36,102 bases of DNA from NCBI GenBank assembly GCA_012729055.1, contig JAAYDW010000044.1, positions 1-36,102 on the forward strand, read 5' to 3'. The translations under genes were made by a program, and so were the position numbers. Below, piece after piece: positions 7,615 through 16,684 of the stretch. The notes beneath the pieces were generated by a model that did no database searches, was not told the origin of the DNA, and worked only from the letters and a program-made list of their open reading frames with translations. Position 1 is the first letter of the stretch. Each line of letters begins with the position of its first letter. This DNA comes from Deltaproteobacteria bacterium. Its GTDB lineage: Bacteria > Desulfobacterota > Syntrophia > Syntrophales > Smithellaceae.

Positions 7615-8874
7615 GTGGGATATACGATAACGGAAAAAATTTTAATGGCGCATACGGATCTCAAGGACATCGCGCCGGGGCAGCTCATCAACGCCCGGGT
7701 CGATATCGCGCTCGGCAACGACATCACCGCGCCCATCGCCATCCGTGAGTTCCGCGCGGCCGGCGGAAAAGAGGTTTTCGACCGGGACCGCGTGGCGCTG
7801 GTCCTCGATCACTTTACGCCGAACAAGGACATCAATTCCGCCCAGCAGTGCAAAACCGTCCGCGAATTCGCCTTCGAACACGGCATCACGCATTTTTACG
7901 AAGGCGGCCAGGTGGGCGTCGAGCACGCGCTTTTGCCTGAAAAAGGCATCGTCCTGCCCGGCGACCTGGTGATCGGCGCGGACAGCCACACCTGCACGTA
8001 TGGCGCCCTGGGCGCCTTCGCCACGGGCGTGGGCAGCACGGATCTCGCGGCCGCCATGCTCACGGGCGAATTGTGGTTCAAGGTGCCGCAGTCGATCAAG
8101 TTCGTCATTTACGGAAAGCTGCAAAAATGGGTTTCCGGAAAGGACCTGATTCTGAACATCATCGGACGCATCGGCGTGGACGGCGCCCTTTATCAGGCGA
8201 TGGAGTTCACCGGGGAAACGGTCGCGGCGCTTCCGATGGCGGATCGCCTGTCCATGGCCAACATGGCCATCGAGGCGGGCGCGAAAAACGGCATTTTCCC
8301 GCCCGACGCCGTCACCGAGGAATACGTCAGCCCCCGCGCCGGCAGGCCTTACACGCTTTACGCCTCCGATCCCGACGCCGTTTACGCCAAGACCATTGAA
8401 ATCGACGCGGGCGCCCTCGAGCCGCAGGTGGCCTTCCCGCATCTGCCCTCCAACGTCCGGGGCGTAAGCGAAGCCGGCCGCGTGAAGATCGACCAGTCGC
8501 TCATCGGCTCGTGTACCAACGGCCGGATCGAGGATTTGCGCATCGCCGCCGGAATTTTGAAAAACCGCAAAGCCTCGCCCAGCGTCCGCCTGATCGTCGT
8601 TCCGGCGACGCCGCTCATTTACCGGCAGGCGATGCACGAAGGCCTGCTCGACATTTTCATGGACGCCAACGCGGTCATCTCGCCGCCCTCCTGCGGCGCG
8701 TGTCTGGGCGGCCATCTGGGCATTCTGGCCGACGGCGAAACGTCCATCGCCACGACCAACCGCAATTTCGTGGGACGCATGGGCCATCCCAACAGCGAAG
8801 TGTATCTGGCCAGCCCCGCCGTGGCCGCGGCGTCCGCCGTTTTGGGCCGGATTGCGTCTCCTGAAGAATTATAA
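7615..8874 (+). CDS. leuC: 3-isopropylmalate dehydratase large subunit
   Basis: With LeuD this aconitase-family subunit isomerises 2- to 3-isopropylmalate using a labile [4Fe-4S] cluster. The three cluster cysteines are C300 (GSCTNGR), C360 and C363 (SCGACLGG). At 419 residues it belongs to the shorter HacA-type branch common in anaerobes and archaea rather than the roughly 465-residue enterobacterial form. I chose the GTG at 7615 because AAGGAG (7601-7606) is 8 nt upstream; an in-frame TTG at 7591 lies upstream of that ribosome site. It follows leuA by 67 bp and precedes leuD by 20 bp. Confidence 0.95.
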   Translation: MGYTITEKILMAHTDLKDIAPGQLINARVDIALGNDITAPIAIREFRAAGGKEVFDRDRVALVLDHFTPNKDINSAQQCKTVREFAFEHGITHFYEGGQVGVEHALLPEKGIVLPGDLVIGADSHTCTYGALGAFATGVGSTDLAAAMLTGELWFKVPQSIKFVIYGKLQKWVSGKDLILNIIGRIGVDGALYQAMEFTGETVAALPMADRLSMANMAIEAGAKNGIFPPDAVTEEYVSPRAGRPYTLYASDPDAVYAKTIEIDAGALEPQVAFPHLPSNVRGVSEAGRVKIDQSLIGSCTNGRIEDLRIAAGILKNRKASPSVRLIVVPATPLIYRQAMHEGLLDIFMDANAVISPPSCGACLGGHLGILADGETSIATTNRNFVGRMGHPNSEVYLASPAVAAASAVLGRIASPEEL

Positions 8875-8894
8875 AAGAAAGAGGAATACCATCC

Positions 8895-9386
8895 ATGATT
8901 TTTAAAGGAAACGTCTGGAAGTTCGGCGACAACATCGATACCGACGCCATCATTCCCGCGCGCTATCTGAACACGTCGGATCCCGCCCAGCTCGCCCGCC
9001 ACTGCATGGAAGACGCGGACCCGGACTTCGTCAACAAGATGAAGCCCGGCGATATCATCGTCGGCGGCGAGAATTTCGGCTGCGGCTCGTCGCGCGAGCA
9101 TGCGCCGATCGCCATCAAGGCCGCCGGCATCTCCTGCGTCGTGGCCAAAAGCTTTGCGCGCATTTTTTACCGCAACGCCTTCAACATGGGGCTGCCGATC
9201 TTCGAATCCGCCGCCCTTGCCGACGCGATCGCCGCAGGCGAGGAAATCGCCATCGACAGCGCCGGAGGAACCATCACGGTTTCCGGCTCCGGCCGGACCT
9301 TCACCATCAGCCCTATCCCCCCCTTTATGGAAGAGCTCATCGCCGACGGGGGGCTGATGCGGCATATCGCCAAAAACAGAAAATGA
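8895..9386 (+). CDS. leuD: 3-isopropylmalate dehydratase small subunit
   Basis: The 163-residue swivel-domain partner of LeuC. It opens with [20 protein letters not shown], the hallmark of the LeuD/HacB small subunits, and has the substrate-recognition [15 protein letters not shown] segment at about 57-71. Its length again matches the HacB-type branch, in agreement with the HacA-type LeuC. It sits inside the leu operon, 7 bp before leuB. Confidence 0.95.
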   Translation: MIFKGNVWKFGDNIDTDAIIPARYLNTSDPAQLARHCMEDADPDFVNKMKPGDIIVGGENFGCGSSREHAPIAIKAAGISCVVAKSFARIFYRNAFNMGLPIFESAALADAIAAGEEIAIDSAGGTITVSGSGRTFTISPIPPFMEELIADGGLMRHIAKNRK

Positions 9387-9393
9387 GGAATCC

Positions 9394-10488
9394 ATGAGCG
9401 CCAAAGGTTATCGCATCGCCGTTTTTGCCGGCGACGGCATCGGCCCGGAAATTATGAAGGAAGCCCTGAAGGTTTTAACGAGCGTCGCCGATCGCTCTGC
9501 CGTCGAGCTGCAGCTGACCCACGGGCTTCTCGGCGGCAGCGCCTACGACGCCTGCGGCACGCCCTTTCCCGAGGAAAGCCTGAAGCTCGCCCTGGAAAGC
9601 GACGCGGTTTTGCTGGGCGCCGTGGGCGGACCGAAATGGGAGGGCCTCGACTACAGCGTCCGCCCCGAACGGGCGCTTTTGGGCCTGCGCGAAAAACTGG
9701 GCCTCTTTGCCAATCTGCGGCCGGTGGTCGTTTTCGATGAGCTGGTGGATGCGTCCCCGCTCAAACCGGAGCTGGTGAAAGGCATCGATATTCTTATTCT
9801 GCGGGAGCTGACCGGCGACGTCTATTTCGGCCGGCCCCGCGGCGTGACCCGCGACGCGGAAGGAAAACGCACCGGCGTCAACACGATGATTTACACGGAA
9901 GAGGAAATCCGCCGCATCGCGAGGCGGGCCTTTGAACTCGCCCGCGGGCGGAGAAAAAAACTCCTGTCCGTGGACAAGGCCAACGTTCTGGAAACCACCG
10001 AACTGTGGCGCAACGTGGTTACGGAAACCGGCCGCGACTATCCCGACGTGGCGCTCGGCCACATGTACGTGGACAACTGCGCCATGCAGCTCGTGCGCCA
10101 TCCGGCGCAGTTTGACGTCATCGTGACCACCAACCTGTTCGGCGACATCCTGAGCGACGAAGCAGCCATGCTCACCGGCTCGATCGGCATGCTTCCCTCC
10201 GCTTCACTGGGCGCGGATCACGCGCTCTACGAACCGATTCACGGCTCGGCGCCGGACATCGCGGGAAAAAACATCGCCAACCCCCTGGCCACGATCTTGT
10301 CGGTCGCCATGCTGCTGCGGCATTCGCTCGACCTGCCTGACGCGGCGGCCGCCGTGGAAAAAGCGGTCGCGGACGTTTTAAAGGACGGCTGGCGCACCCA
10401 GGATATTTATTCGCCGGGCGGCCGTCTCGCCGGCACGGCGGAAATGGGCGACGCCGTTTTGAAAAAACTCATTTCCCCGGACCGCTAA
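9394..10488 (+). CDS. leuB: 3-isopropylmalate dehydrogenase
   Basis: This NAD-dependent enzyme oxidises 3-isopropylmalate, which decarboxylates to 2-oxoisocaproate. The 364 residues carry the family start ([13 protein letters not shown]), the substrate arginines in the [21 protein letters not shown] stretch, the [10 protein letters not shown] segment with its catalytic Lys, the metal-binding [12 protein letters not shown] motif, and the nucleotide-binding [15 protein letters not shown] loop. It is the last biosynthetic gene of the leuACDB operon, with the ribosome site AGGAA just before the ATG. Confidence 0.96.
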   Translation: MSAKGYRIAVFAGDGIGPEIMKEALKVLTSVADRSAVELQLTHGLLGGSAYDACGTPFPEESLKLALESDAVLLGAVGGPKWEGLDYSVRPERALLGLREKLGLFANLRPVVVFDELVDASPLKPELVKGIDILILRELTGDVYFGRPRGVTRDAEGKRTGVNTMIYTEEEIRRIARRAFELARGRRKKLLSVDKANVLETTELWRNVVTETGRDYPDVALGHMYVDNCAMQLVRHPAQFDVIVTTNLFGDILSDEAAMLTGSIGMLPSASLGADHALYEPIHGSAPDIAGKNIANPLATILSVAMLLRHSLDLPDAAAAVEKAVADVLKDGWRTQDIYSPGGRLAGTAEMGDAVLKKLISPDR

Positions 10489-10510
10489 AAAAGGCAAAGG
10501 AGACGGAGCC

Positions 10511-10912
10511 GTGAAAGGAAAAATTCTCGTCGTGGATGATGAAGCATCGGTGCGCGAATTGTTTTCCGCCGTTTTCGCCGATGAAGATTACGAAGTCATC
10601 GCCGCCGAAGACGGCAAATCGGCGCTGGATATTCTCCAGAAGGACGACATTGACGTCATTTTTCTCGATCTCAAGCTCTTCGGCATGAACGGCATCGACC
10701 TGTGCCGCCAGATCCGCGAAAGCAAGCCCGTCTCCATGATTCTCGCGATCACCGGCTGGGCGCCTCTGTTTGAAATCGAGGAATGCCGCGAAGCGGGCTT
10801 CGACGATTATTTCGAAAAGCCGCTCGACATGGACATCCTGCTCGACGTCGTGGAGGATGCGTTTAAGAAACTGGACCGGTGGAAGAGGCGCTACAGCAAT
10901 CTTTCCAGGTAA
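10511..10912 (+). CDS. Single-domain response regulator (CheY-like)
   Basis: A 133-residue receiver with no output domain. Visible features are the acidic pair D9-D10, phospho-acceptor D53 (DVIFLDLKL), the threonine in AITGW and the lysine in FEKPLD. The GTG start at 10511 has AAAGGAGA 7 nt upstream. It begins 22 bp after leuB and is probably co-transcribed with the leu operon, which is an unusual place for a receiver. Its partner kinase and target are unknown. It could act as a phosphate shuttle or by protein-protein contact. Confidence 0.9.
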   Translation: MKGKILVVDDEASVRELFSAVFADEDYEVIAAEDGKSALDILQKDDIDVIFLDLKLFGMNGIDLCRQIRESKPVSMILAITGWAPLFEIEECREAGFDDYFEKPLDMDILLDVVEDAFKKLDRWKRRYSNLSR

Positions 10913-10940
10913 CCGCACCGTCAAACGGGGCCGTCCCGAC

Positions 10941-11561
10941 ATGCAAACCGCCGTCACTTTTCTCGACAAGATAACGATCGCGCCGCCTACGCCCAAGATT
11001 TACGCCCGCCTGGGCTTCCGGAAAAAAAGCACGGCCATCTCTGCGGCGCGCCGGGAAGAAACGGACCGGCACATCGGCGAAGCGGCGGCGCTTATCCACC
11101 TTTCGGGATCGTACCGCCCATTTTCCATCCTGCAAAACGACGGCCGAATCGTTGCGCTCGCGGGCGGTGTGTCTTTTTCCAGCGAAAAGCTTGCCGCTTT
11201 TCTGGGCCGGTCCCGCACGGCGCTCTTTCTGGGCGCGACGGCGGGATCCGCCGTTATGGACGCGATCCGGGAAAAAACCGCCATGGGCGACATGACGCGC
11301 GCCGTGGTTTACGACGCGACGGCGAGCGAAATGGCCGACGCCGCCCTGGACTGGATCATGGCCTACGTCAACCGCCAGCTGCTCAGGGAAAGCCGCCGGC
11401 TCCTTCCCCGGCGCTTTTCCGCGGGCTACGCGGACTTCGCCCTGGAAAACCAGAAGATTCTCCACGAACAGCTGCAGATGGAACGGCTGGGCGTGTCGCT
11501 GACGCCCCGCTTTCTTCTGGCGCCGGAAAAATCCGTCACGGCCATAGGCGCCATTCCCTAA
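10941..11561 (+). CDS. Stand-alone MetH-activation-domain-like protein
   Basis: A 206-residue protein resembling the C-terminal activation domain of cobalamin-dependent methionine synthase (the part that binds AdoMet for reductive reactivation of cob(II)alamin). The signature is in the last third: RRFSAGYADFALENQK, then ERLGVSLTPRFLLAPEKSVTAI, the usual R-x-S-x-G-Y-x-D-F and MxPxKSVS pattern. Separate proteins of this type occur in anaerobes whose MetH lacks the domain. I start at ATG 10941 from homology, since upstream frame sequence overlaps the receiver gene; the ribosome site is weak. It follows the receiver by 28 bp and ends the operon. The methyltransferase it would serve is not in the window. 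Confidence 0.8.
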   Translation: MQTAVTFLDKITIAPPTPKIYARLGFRKKSTAISAARREETDRHIGEAAALIHLSGSYRPFSILQNDGRIVALAGGVSFSSEKLAAFLGRSRTALFLGATAGSAVMDAIREKTAMGDMTRAVVYDATASEMADAALDWIMAYVNRQLLRESRRLLPRRFSAGYADFALENQKILHEQLQMERLGVSLTPRFLLAPEKSVTAIGAIP

Positions 11562-11563
11562 AA

Positions 11564-11607
11564 AAGCGGCGTCCGCCCGCCTGTGGCGGCGGGGCCGGAC
11601 GCCGCTT
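11564..11607 (-). terminator. Terminator between convergent genes
   Basis: A 12-bp perfect stem, AAGCGGCGTCCG (11564-11575) with CGGACGCCGCTT (11596-11607), holds an inner CCGCC/GGCGG hairpin (11577-11581/11585-11589). On the minus strand it runs into a T run, so it best serves the acyl-CoA ligase transcript. On the plus strand it lacks a T tract but could still slow the leu operon transcript. Confidence 0.75.
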
Positions 11608-11628
11608 GCGCTGCCGCAACGCGGGCCT

Positions 11629-13263
11629 TCAGGTTTTCGAACCCTTTTCCTCGCCGGAAAACCGCTTTTTTAATTCCTTCTTTAAAATCTTCCCCGTCGG
11701 ATTGCGCGGAAAGTCCGCCATGAACTCGACGAACTCGGGCAGTTTGTACTTGGCGAGTTTGTCGGCCAGGTAATCCCTGACTTCCTCGTCCGTCATCGTG
11801 CAGCCGTCCTGCAAAATGATGCAGGCGCGCACGCGCTCGCCCAGGGCCGGATCGGGCGCGCCCACCACCGCCGCCTCGGCAATCTTGGGATGCTGCTCCA
11901 GCGGAATTTCAATTTCGCGCGGATAGATGTTTTCGCCGCCCCGGTTGATCATCTCCTTCTTGCGGCCGGAAATATAGACGTAGCCCAGCTCATCCATGTG
12001 GCCCATGTCGCCGGTGTGCAGCCACCCGCCGCGCAGCGACTCCGCCGTGGCTTCGGGCTTGTTGAGATAGCCGATCATCACCGCGTCTCCCCGGACGCAG
12101 ATCTCGCCCCGCTCGCCGTAGGGCAGGATATTGTTGTCGTCGTCCATGATCTCCACTTCCAGCCCGGGATACGCCATGCCGATGGAACCGATATTTTCCG
12201 GAATGCCGGAGCAGGTGGTCGAAACGCCCGTGGCTTCGGTGAGCCCGTAGCCGTCCACGACCTCGATGCCGAATTTCTCCTTGAAGCCGTGGATCAGCTC
12301 CACCGGCATGGGCGCGGCGCCGGTAAAGGCCATCCGCAGCTTCATCCGGCTGAAGTCGATCGACGCGGGATCGATGGCGTTGTAGACGTAGGAAAACATC
12401 GCGGGCACGCCCTGGACGGTCGTCACGCCGTAGCGCAGAATCGCGGGCCAGAAATCCTTCGGCGAAAACGACTTGCGGATGCAGACGGAAAGCCCCTGGT
12501 AAATGATGGGATAGGTCCAGACGCACAGCGGATTGACATGAAACATGGGCAGAACAATCATGAACACGTCGCCGGGCTCGCTCCGGCCGAAGATCGCGCT
12601 CCCCTTGCAGATGCACAGTTCGTTGCGGTGGGAAAGCAATATCCCCTTGGGCATCCCGGTGGTCCCGGAGGAATACATCAGCATCACGGGATCGTCTGCT
12701 GCCTGGGGCACGAGGCATTCGTCCGGCGGGAAGGTCCGCAAAATCTCGTCCAGCGTCGTCTCGGCGATGGTTTCGGCATGCTGCGCGTCCGTGACCACTT
12801 CCACGACAACCGGCTTGTGCGCGGAGAGCCGCAGGCCTTTGGCGAATTCTTCCATGTACTCGCTCCCGACGAACGCGACCGAGGGCCGGGAGTCTTCCAG
12901 CACATAGGCGATTTCCGGCCCCTTCAGCATGTAGTTTACCGCGCCGGTGACGGAGCCCAGCTTCTGCGCGCCGAACATCGTGTAATAAATTTCCGGAGCG
13001 TTCAGCACCATCACGGAGATGATGTCGCCCTTTTTCACTCCTTTGCCCTTCAGGTAGTTCGCGACCGCGTTGGCGCGGTCGTTGACCTGCGCGTAGGTGA
13101 TCACCTCGTCGTAAAAATAGACCAGCGGATCGTCCGGCCGTTCGCGGACGCGCGTGAGGAACATCTCGGCGATGTTTTCAAAATCAAGTTTTCTGCCCGT
13201 AAGCTGGGGCACCTCCGCGAGCGGAACATAGGTCCGCACATAACGTTTGCTCTTATCCACCAT
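11629..13263 (-). CDS. AMP-forming acyl-CoA ligase
   Basis: An ANL-superfamily enzyme (544 residues) that activates a carboxylic acid via an acyl-adenylate to the CoA thioester. Seen directly: the P-loop YSSGTTGMPKG (about 197-207), GYGLTEATG, the WLHTGDMGHMDELGYVYISGR stretch with its hinge, and the C-terminal PRNPTGKILKKELK with the catalytic Lys. It resembles medium/long-chain fatty acid or CaiC-type ligases, but the substrate cannot be told by eye. ATG 13263 is preceded by AAGGAGAAG. An in-frame extension to 13491 would overlap the next gene and is rejected. It follows the HD-domain gene by 53 bp and is probably co-transcribed with it. Confidence 0.9.
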   Translation of the reverse strand: MVDKSKRYVRTYVPLAEVPQLTGRKLDFENIAEMFLTRVRERPDDPLVYFYDEVITYAQVNDRANAVANYLKGKGVKKGDIISVMVLNAPEIYYTMFGAQKLGSVTGAVNYMLKGPEIAYVLEDSRPSVAFVGSEYMEEFAKGLRLSAHKPVVVEVVTDAQHAETIAETTLDEILRTFPPDECLVPQAADDPVMLMYSSGTTGMPKGILLSHRNELCICKGSAIFGRSEPGDVFMIVLPMFHVNPLCVWTYPIIYQGLSVCIRKSFSPKDFWPAILRYGVTTVQGVPAMFSYVYNAIDPASIDFSRMKLRMAFTGAAPMPVELIHGFKEKFGIEVVDGYGLTEATGVSTTCSGIPENIGSIGMAYPGLEVEIMDDDNNILPYGERGEICVRGDAVMIGYLNKPEATAESLRGGWLHTGDMGHMDELGYVYISGRKKEMINRGGENIYPREIEIPLEQHPKIAEAAVVGAPDPALGERVRACIILQDGCTMTDEEVRDYLADKLAKYKLPEFVEFMADFPRNPTGKILKKELKKRFSGEEKGSKT

Positions 13264-13316
13264 TATCTTCTCCTTGCGGTTTATTGCGACATCGGCGCAG
13301 CGCCGGATGCGCTGCC

Positions 13317-14570
13317 CTACGGTTCGGCAGTGGGGATATCCTTTCCCCGGCGGGACGCGTCTTTTTTCGACCGGCGCGCTTCGATTCTCTTTTTGTACTC
13401 GCTGATGAATTCCCTGGACGACAGATACTTGTCCGCGAAAGAAACGATATAGGACTCCTTGTATTTCGGCGGCACAATGGTCAGCGGCCACATGTGCTTG
13501 CGGATGATATCCTCTTCGATATCGTTGAGAGAAAAATATTTTTTGGCGTTGGTCACGGCGATTTTCGGATGTTCCAGGCCGTGGAATTTTTCCCGGGGCA
13601 AATCCGGCGCGTCGTGATTGCGCCAGTCATAGAGAAAAAAGTCGTGCAGCAGCGCGCCCCGGGCCGCGGAGCGGTAATCGAGCTTGAGATACTTGCTGAT
13701 CCGGTAGGACAGGTAGGCCACGTCGTGAACGTGGGAGTAAATGGAGGAGTTGTGATGGAAGTACTCCTTGAGCTTCCGGAACTCCTCATGCGCGAGAATA
13801 TCCCGCACGGTCTCGTAATACTCCGCTTCGAAAGGCTTCCGTCCTTCGAGTTCCTGGAAGATTTTTTCCGAAACGGGCTTTAAATACGAATCGATCTTGA
13901 TCTTGATCCGCCGGTTGATGTGCGAGTTGACGTACGTGTTCAGATCCGGAAAGGCTTCCCGCAGGCGCTGGAACGATTTCAGGATATCCTCGATTTCGAG
14001 GCTGCTTAAGTTGAAGTACTCCTCATAGAGGTAGGCGACGCCCTTGCGGAAGGCGGCCAGCGAAATCACGGAAAAGGTGTAGTCGATCCAGAAATACACC
14101 ATGAAGACGATGGCGGCGATCTGCACCAGGCCCGCAGGCAGACTGGCCACCCGGCGGAAGGCTTCGGGATGAATAAAAATGACAAACGCCAGCGCCAGAA
14201 GCGTCCAGAGAAGGGAAAACCTCAGGCACACGCGGCCGTGGAGGTTGAACCGGCATTCCGAGTAGTTCCACAATGTCAGTTTAAAGATCTTTTCGGACAG
14301 ATAGCCGACCAGATATTCCAGAAGCGTAATCAAGAGACCGAAAGCGGCAAACCGCACCGCGATGGGCCAGTCCTGCAAAGCATACTCAAGAACAACGACG
14401 AGAAAAGCGCCGACGCCGTAAATGGGGATGAAAGGACCGAACAGAAATCCCGCGTTCACGAATTTCCGCTGGGACACAGAGCGGTAGATCACCTCCGCAA
14501 TCCACCCGACAAAGCAGTACAGCGCAAACAGGACAATGTAATAAAAGAAATTCAGATTGTGATCCAACAT
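13317..14570 (-). CDS. Membrane protein (CmpB-type) fused to an HD domain
   Basis: A two-part protein of 417 residues. The first 175 residues hold about five hydrophobic helices with GWIAEVIYRS, FGPFIPIYG and LEYLVGY, characteristic of the putative ABC-transporter type IV family (PF06541). Residues about 250-385 form an HD-superfamily domain with candidate ligands H280/H282, H309-D310 (LLHDFFLYDW), H334, H359 and D380. HD domains hydrolyse phosphate esters such as nucleotides. Function is unknown. The layout suggests a membrane-anchored phosphohydrolase. No strong ribosome site is visible before ATG 14570. It lies upstream of the acyl-CoA ligase on the same strand and is divergent from the DUF368 gene. 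Confidence 0.8.
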   Translation of the reverse strand: MLDHNLNFFYYIVLFALYCFVGWIAEVIYRSVSQRKFVNAGFLFGPFIPIYGVGAFLVVVLEYALQDWPIAVRFAAFGLLITLLEYLVGYLSEKIFKLTLWNYSECRFNLHGRVCLRFSLLWTLLALAFVIFIHPEAFRRVASLPAGLVQIAAIVFMVYFWIDYTFSVISLAAFRKGVAYLYEEYFNLSSLEIEDILKSFQRLREAFPDLNTYVNSHINRRIKIKIDSYLKPVSEKIFQELEGRKPFEAEYYETVRDILAHEEFRKLKEYFHHNSSIYSHVHDVAYLSYRISKYLKLDYRSAARGALLHDFFLYDWRNHDAPDLPREKFHGLEHPKIAVTNAKKYFSLNDIEEDIIRKHMWPLTIVPPKYKESYIVSFADKYLSSREFISEYKKRIEARRSKKDASRRGKDIPTAEP

Positions 14571-14708
14571 AGGTTTTGCCAGCCTTTGGTGTAGCCCGAG
14601 ACTACACGATTCCCCTCTTTTTGTGAAGATATTTTGCAGTCATCTGTGGTATGAAAAAAAAGAGGCGTTAAAAATTCTCTTTTTGGCAAAAAGCGGGAAG
14701 GACCCGGC
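14571..14708. promoter_or_regulatory. Divergent regulatory region with hairpins
   Basis: This 138-bp gap separates the leftward HD-fusion gene and the rightward DUF368 gene. It contains the inverted repeat GTGTAG (14589-14594)/CTACAC (14602-14607), a possible operator. It also holds two overlapping hairpins just before DUF368: AAAAAGAG/CTCTTTTT (14657-14664/14677-14684) and CTTTTT/AAAAAG (14679-14684/14688-14693). These two share one arm and cannot form together. I could not fix -35/-10 boxes on either strand. Confidence 0.4.
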
Positions 14709-15638
14709 ATGATCAAAGACTATCTCATCGCGGCGCTCAAGGGAATGGGCATGGGCGCGGCCAACGTCATTCCCGGCGTTTCCGGCGGCACAATCGCCCT
14801 CATCACCGGCATTTTTCAGCGACTCATCGACGCCCTGAAATCGTTCGATCTTCAGGCGCTGCGGCTTTTTTTCACGGGCCGGTGGCGGGCCTTCGCCCGG
14901 CACACCGATTTCATTTTTCTGCTGGCCGTCTTTGCGGGCGCGGCCGTAAGCGTCCTGTCGCTGGCCAGGCTGTTCCGGTTTCTGTTCGACCACTACCCCG
15001 TCTTCATCTGGTCGTATTTTTTCGGGCTCATCCTCGCTTCCGTCTTTTTCGTGGGAAAAACGATCGGCCGCCGGACGGCCGCGGTGGTCATCGTGTTTAT
15101 CCTGGGAACCGCCGTCGCCGCCGCCGTTTCGCTCTTAAGCCCGGCGGCGCAAAACGATTCCTTCTGGTATCTGGCGGTTTGCGGCGTGGTAGCGATCTGC
15201 AGCATGATTCTGCCGGGCATCTCCGGTTCCTTTGTGCTGATCCTGATGGGCAACTATGAATTGATCGTCATCGATGCGATAAACGCGCTGGACCTGCGCA
15301 TTCTGCTTCCCGTGGCCCTGGGCGCCGTCGTCGGACTGGTGGCCTTTTCCCATTTCCTGTCCTGGATTTTCCGCAGATTCCGCGCCGAAACGATCTCCGC
15401 GCTGACCGGCTTCATTCTGGGCTCTCTTTTGACTCTCTGGCCCTGGAAGACGGCCGTCTGGCGCCTGGACGCGGGCGGCGCCTCCATTGTGCGGAACGGC
15501 AAAAAACTGGTGGAGGGCTACACGTATTACCTGCCCCCGCTTGATGAAGAATTCTGGTGGGCGCTGGCCGTCATGGCGGCGGGCGTCCTCACGATATGGG
15601 CGACGGAGAAGCTGGCCGCTCGCGACGATACTCCGTAG
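14709..15638 (+). CDS. DUF368 membrane protein, probable undecaprenyl-phosphate translocase
   Basis: A 309-residue inner-membrane protein with about eight or nine hydrophobic helices. The N-terminus KGMGMGAANVIPGVSGGTIAL (about 10-30) and the internal repeat MILPGISGSFVLILMGNYE (about 165-183) are the paired signature of DUF368. Members of that family (PopT) have been reported to recycle undecaprenyl phosphate across the membrane for wall and surface polymer synthesis. Assignment to the family is firm, while the substrate is taken from family knowledge. The ribosome site AAGGA precedes ATG 14709. Confidence 0.88.
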   Translation: MIKDYLIAALKGMGMGAANVIPGVSGGTIALITGIFQRLIDALKSFDLQALRLFFTGRWRAFARHTDFIFLLAVFAGAAVSVLSLARLFRFLFDHYPVFIWSYFFGLILASVFFVGKTIGRRTAAVVIVFILGTAVAAAVSLLSPAAQNDSFWYLAVCGVVAICSMILPGISGSFVLILMGNYELIVIDAINALDLRILLPVALGAVVGLVAFSHFLSWIFRRFRAETISALTGFILGSLLTLWPWKTAVWRLDAGGASIVRNGKKLVEGYTYYLPPLDEEFWWALAVMAAGVLTIWATEKLAARDDTP

Positions 15639-15678
15639 CACATTCACCGGCCGCACGCGGCCCTGACAAGGAGGCATC

Positions 15679-16626
15679 ATGGAAAAAATCAGGCTCGGCA
15701 TCAGCACCTGTCTCCTCGGAGAAAACGTCCGTTATGACGGAGGGCACAAACTCGACCGTTTCCTGCGCGACACGCTGGGGCGATACGTGGACTACGTGCC
15801 TGTCTGTCCGGAAACCGAATGCGGCATGGGCATTCCCCGCGAGGCCATGCGGCTCGAGGGCAAGCCGGACGCGCCCCGTCTCGTCACGCGCGCCGGCCGC
15901 ATCGACAAAACGGACATGATGGTTTCCTGGGCGAAAAAGCGCATCGCAAAACTCGCGTCCGAAGACCTCTGCGGCTTTATTTTCAAAAGCGACTCACCGT
16001 CGAGCGGCATGGAACGGGTAAAGGTTTATGACGACCGCGGCATGCCCGCGCGAACCGGCGTGGGCATCTTTGCCCGGATGTTCATGGACGCCTTTCCCCT
16101 GCTTCCGGCGGAAGAGGAGGGACGCCTTCACGATCCGCAGCTTCGTGAAAATTTCATCGAAAGAATTTTCGCGCTCACACGCTGGCGCGACGTCCGCAAG
16201 GCCGGGTCCCCCCGGGGCGCCCTGGTGGATTTTCACACGCGGCACAAGCTGCTTTTGCTGTCGCACAGCACAAAACACTATCAGGCAATGGGAAAACTGG
16301 TTGCCGAACAAAAGGGCCACGCCCTGCAGGATCTCTGGGCAAAGTACGAAGAGCTGCTCATGGAAGCGCTGAAGCTCAAAACCACGCCGAAAAAGAATGT
16401 CAATGTGCTGATGCACATGATGGGCTACTTCAGAGAAAAGCTCTCCGCCGACGAAAAACAGGAGCTTCTGGAAATCTTCGGGCGCTATGCGCAGGGCATG
16501 GTCCCCCTCATCGTTCCCCTGACGCTGCTCGGCCACTATGTGCGCAAGTACGATGAGCCTTATCTCACGGAGCAGGTATACCTGAATCCGCACCCGCTGG
16601 AACTGCAGCTGCGCAACCACGTGTAA
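15679..16626 (+). CDS. DUF523-DUF1722 protein (YbgA-type)
   Basis: A 315-residue protein. Residues 1 to about 140 form DUF523 (GISTCLLGENVRYDGGHK, then VCPETECGMGIPRE) with cysteines C11, C43 and C48. The rest is DUF1722 (YbgA domain), including FHTRHKLLLLSHS and HPLELQLRNHV at the end. Some DUF523 proteins (TudS) are [4Fe-4S] thiouracil desulfurases, which makes the N-terminal cysteines of interest. In the later conserved SPSxG motif this copy has serine (S109) where I would expect cysteine. The biological role of the fused form is unknown. It has the ribosome site AAGGAGG and sits 40 bp after the DUF368 gene. Confidence 0.85.
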   Translation: MEKIRLGISTCLLGENVRYDGGHKLDRFLRDTLGRYVDYVPVCPETECGMGIPREAMRLEGKPDAPRLVTRAGRIDKTDMMVSWAKKRIAKLASEDLCGFIFKSDSPSSGMERVKVYDDRGMPARTGVGIFARMFMDAFPLLPAEEEGRLHDPQLRENFIERIFALTRWRDVRKAGSPRGALVDFHTRHKLLLLSHSTKHYQAMGKLVAEQKGHALQDLWAKYEELLMEALKLKTTPKKNVNVLMHMMGYFREKLSADEKQELLEIFGRYAQGMVPLIVPLTLLGHYVRKYDEPYLTEQVYLNPHPLELQLRNHV

Positions 16627-16659
16627 GACCGGAACGCGCCTTCTTCCAGCCGCACGGAC

Positions 16660-16684
16660 GCCTTCAGTACAGAAGGCTGTTTTT
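16660..16684 (+). terminator. Terminator after the DUF523-DUF1722 gene
   Basis: GCCTTC (16660-16665) pairs with GAAGGC (16672-16677) around a 6-base loop, followed by TGTTTTT. The hairpin overlaps the last codons of the convergent MshEN-like gene, so it doubles as coding sequence. Confidence 0.6.

Noticed and set aside
11890-13452. 520-codon plus-strand frame opposite the acyl-CoA ligase
   Set aside because: Antisense to a complete ANL-family enzyme; composition is that of a shadow frame.
13264-13491. N-terminal extension of the acyl-CoA ligase
   Set aside because: It would run into the HD-fusion gene, and ATG 13263 has a strong ribosome site and the expected family start.
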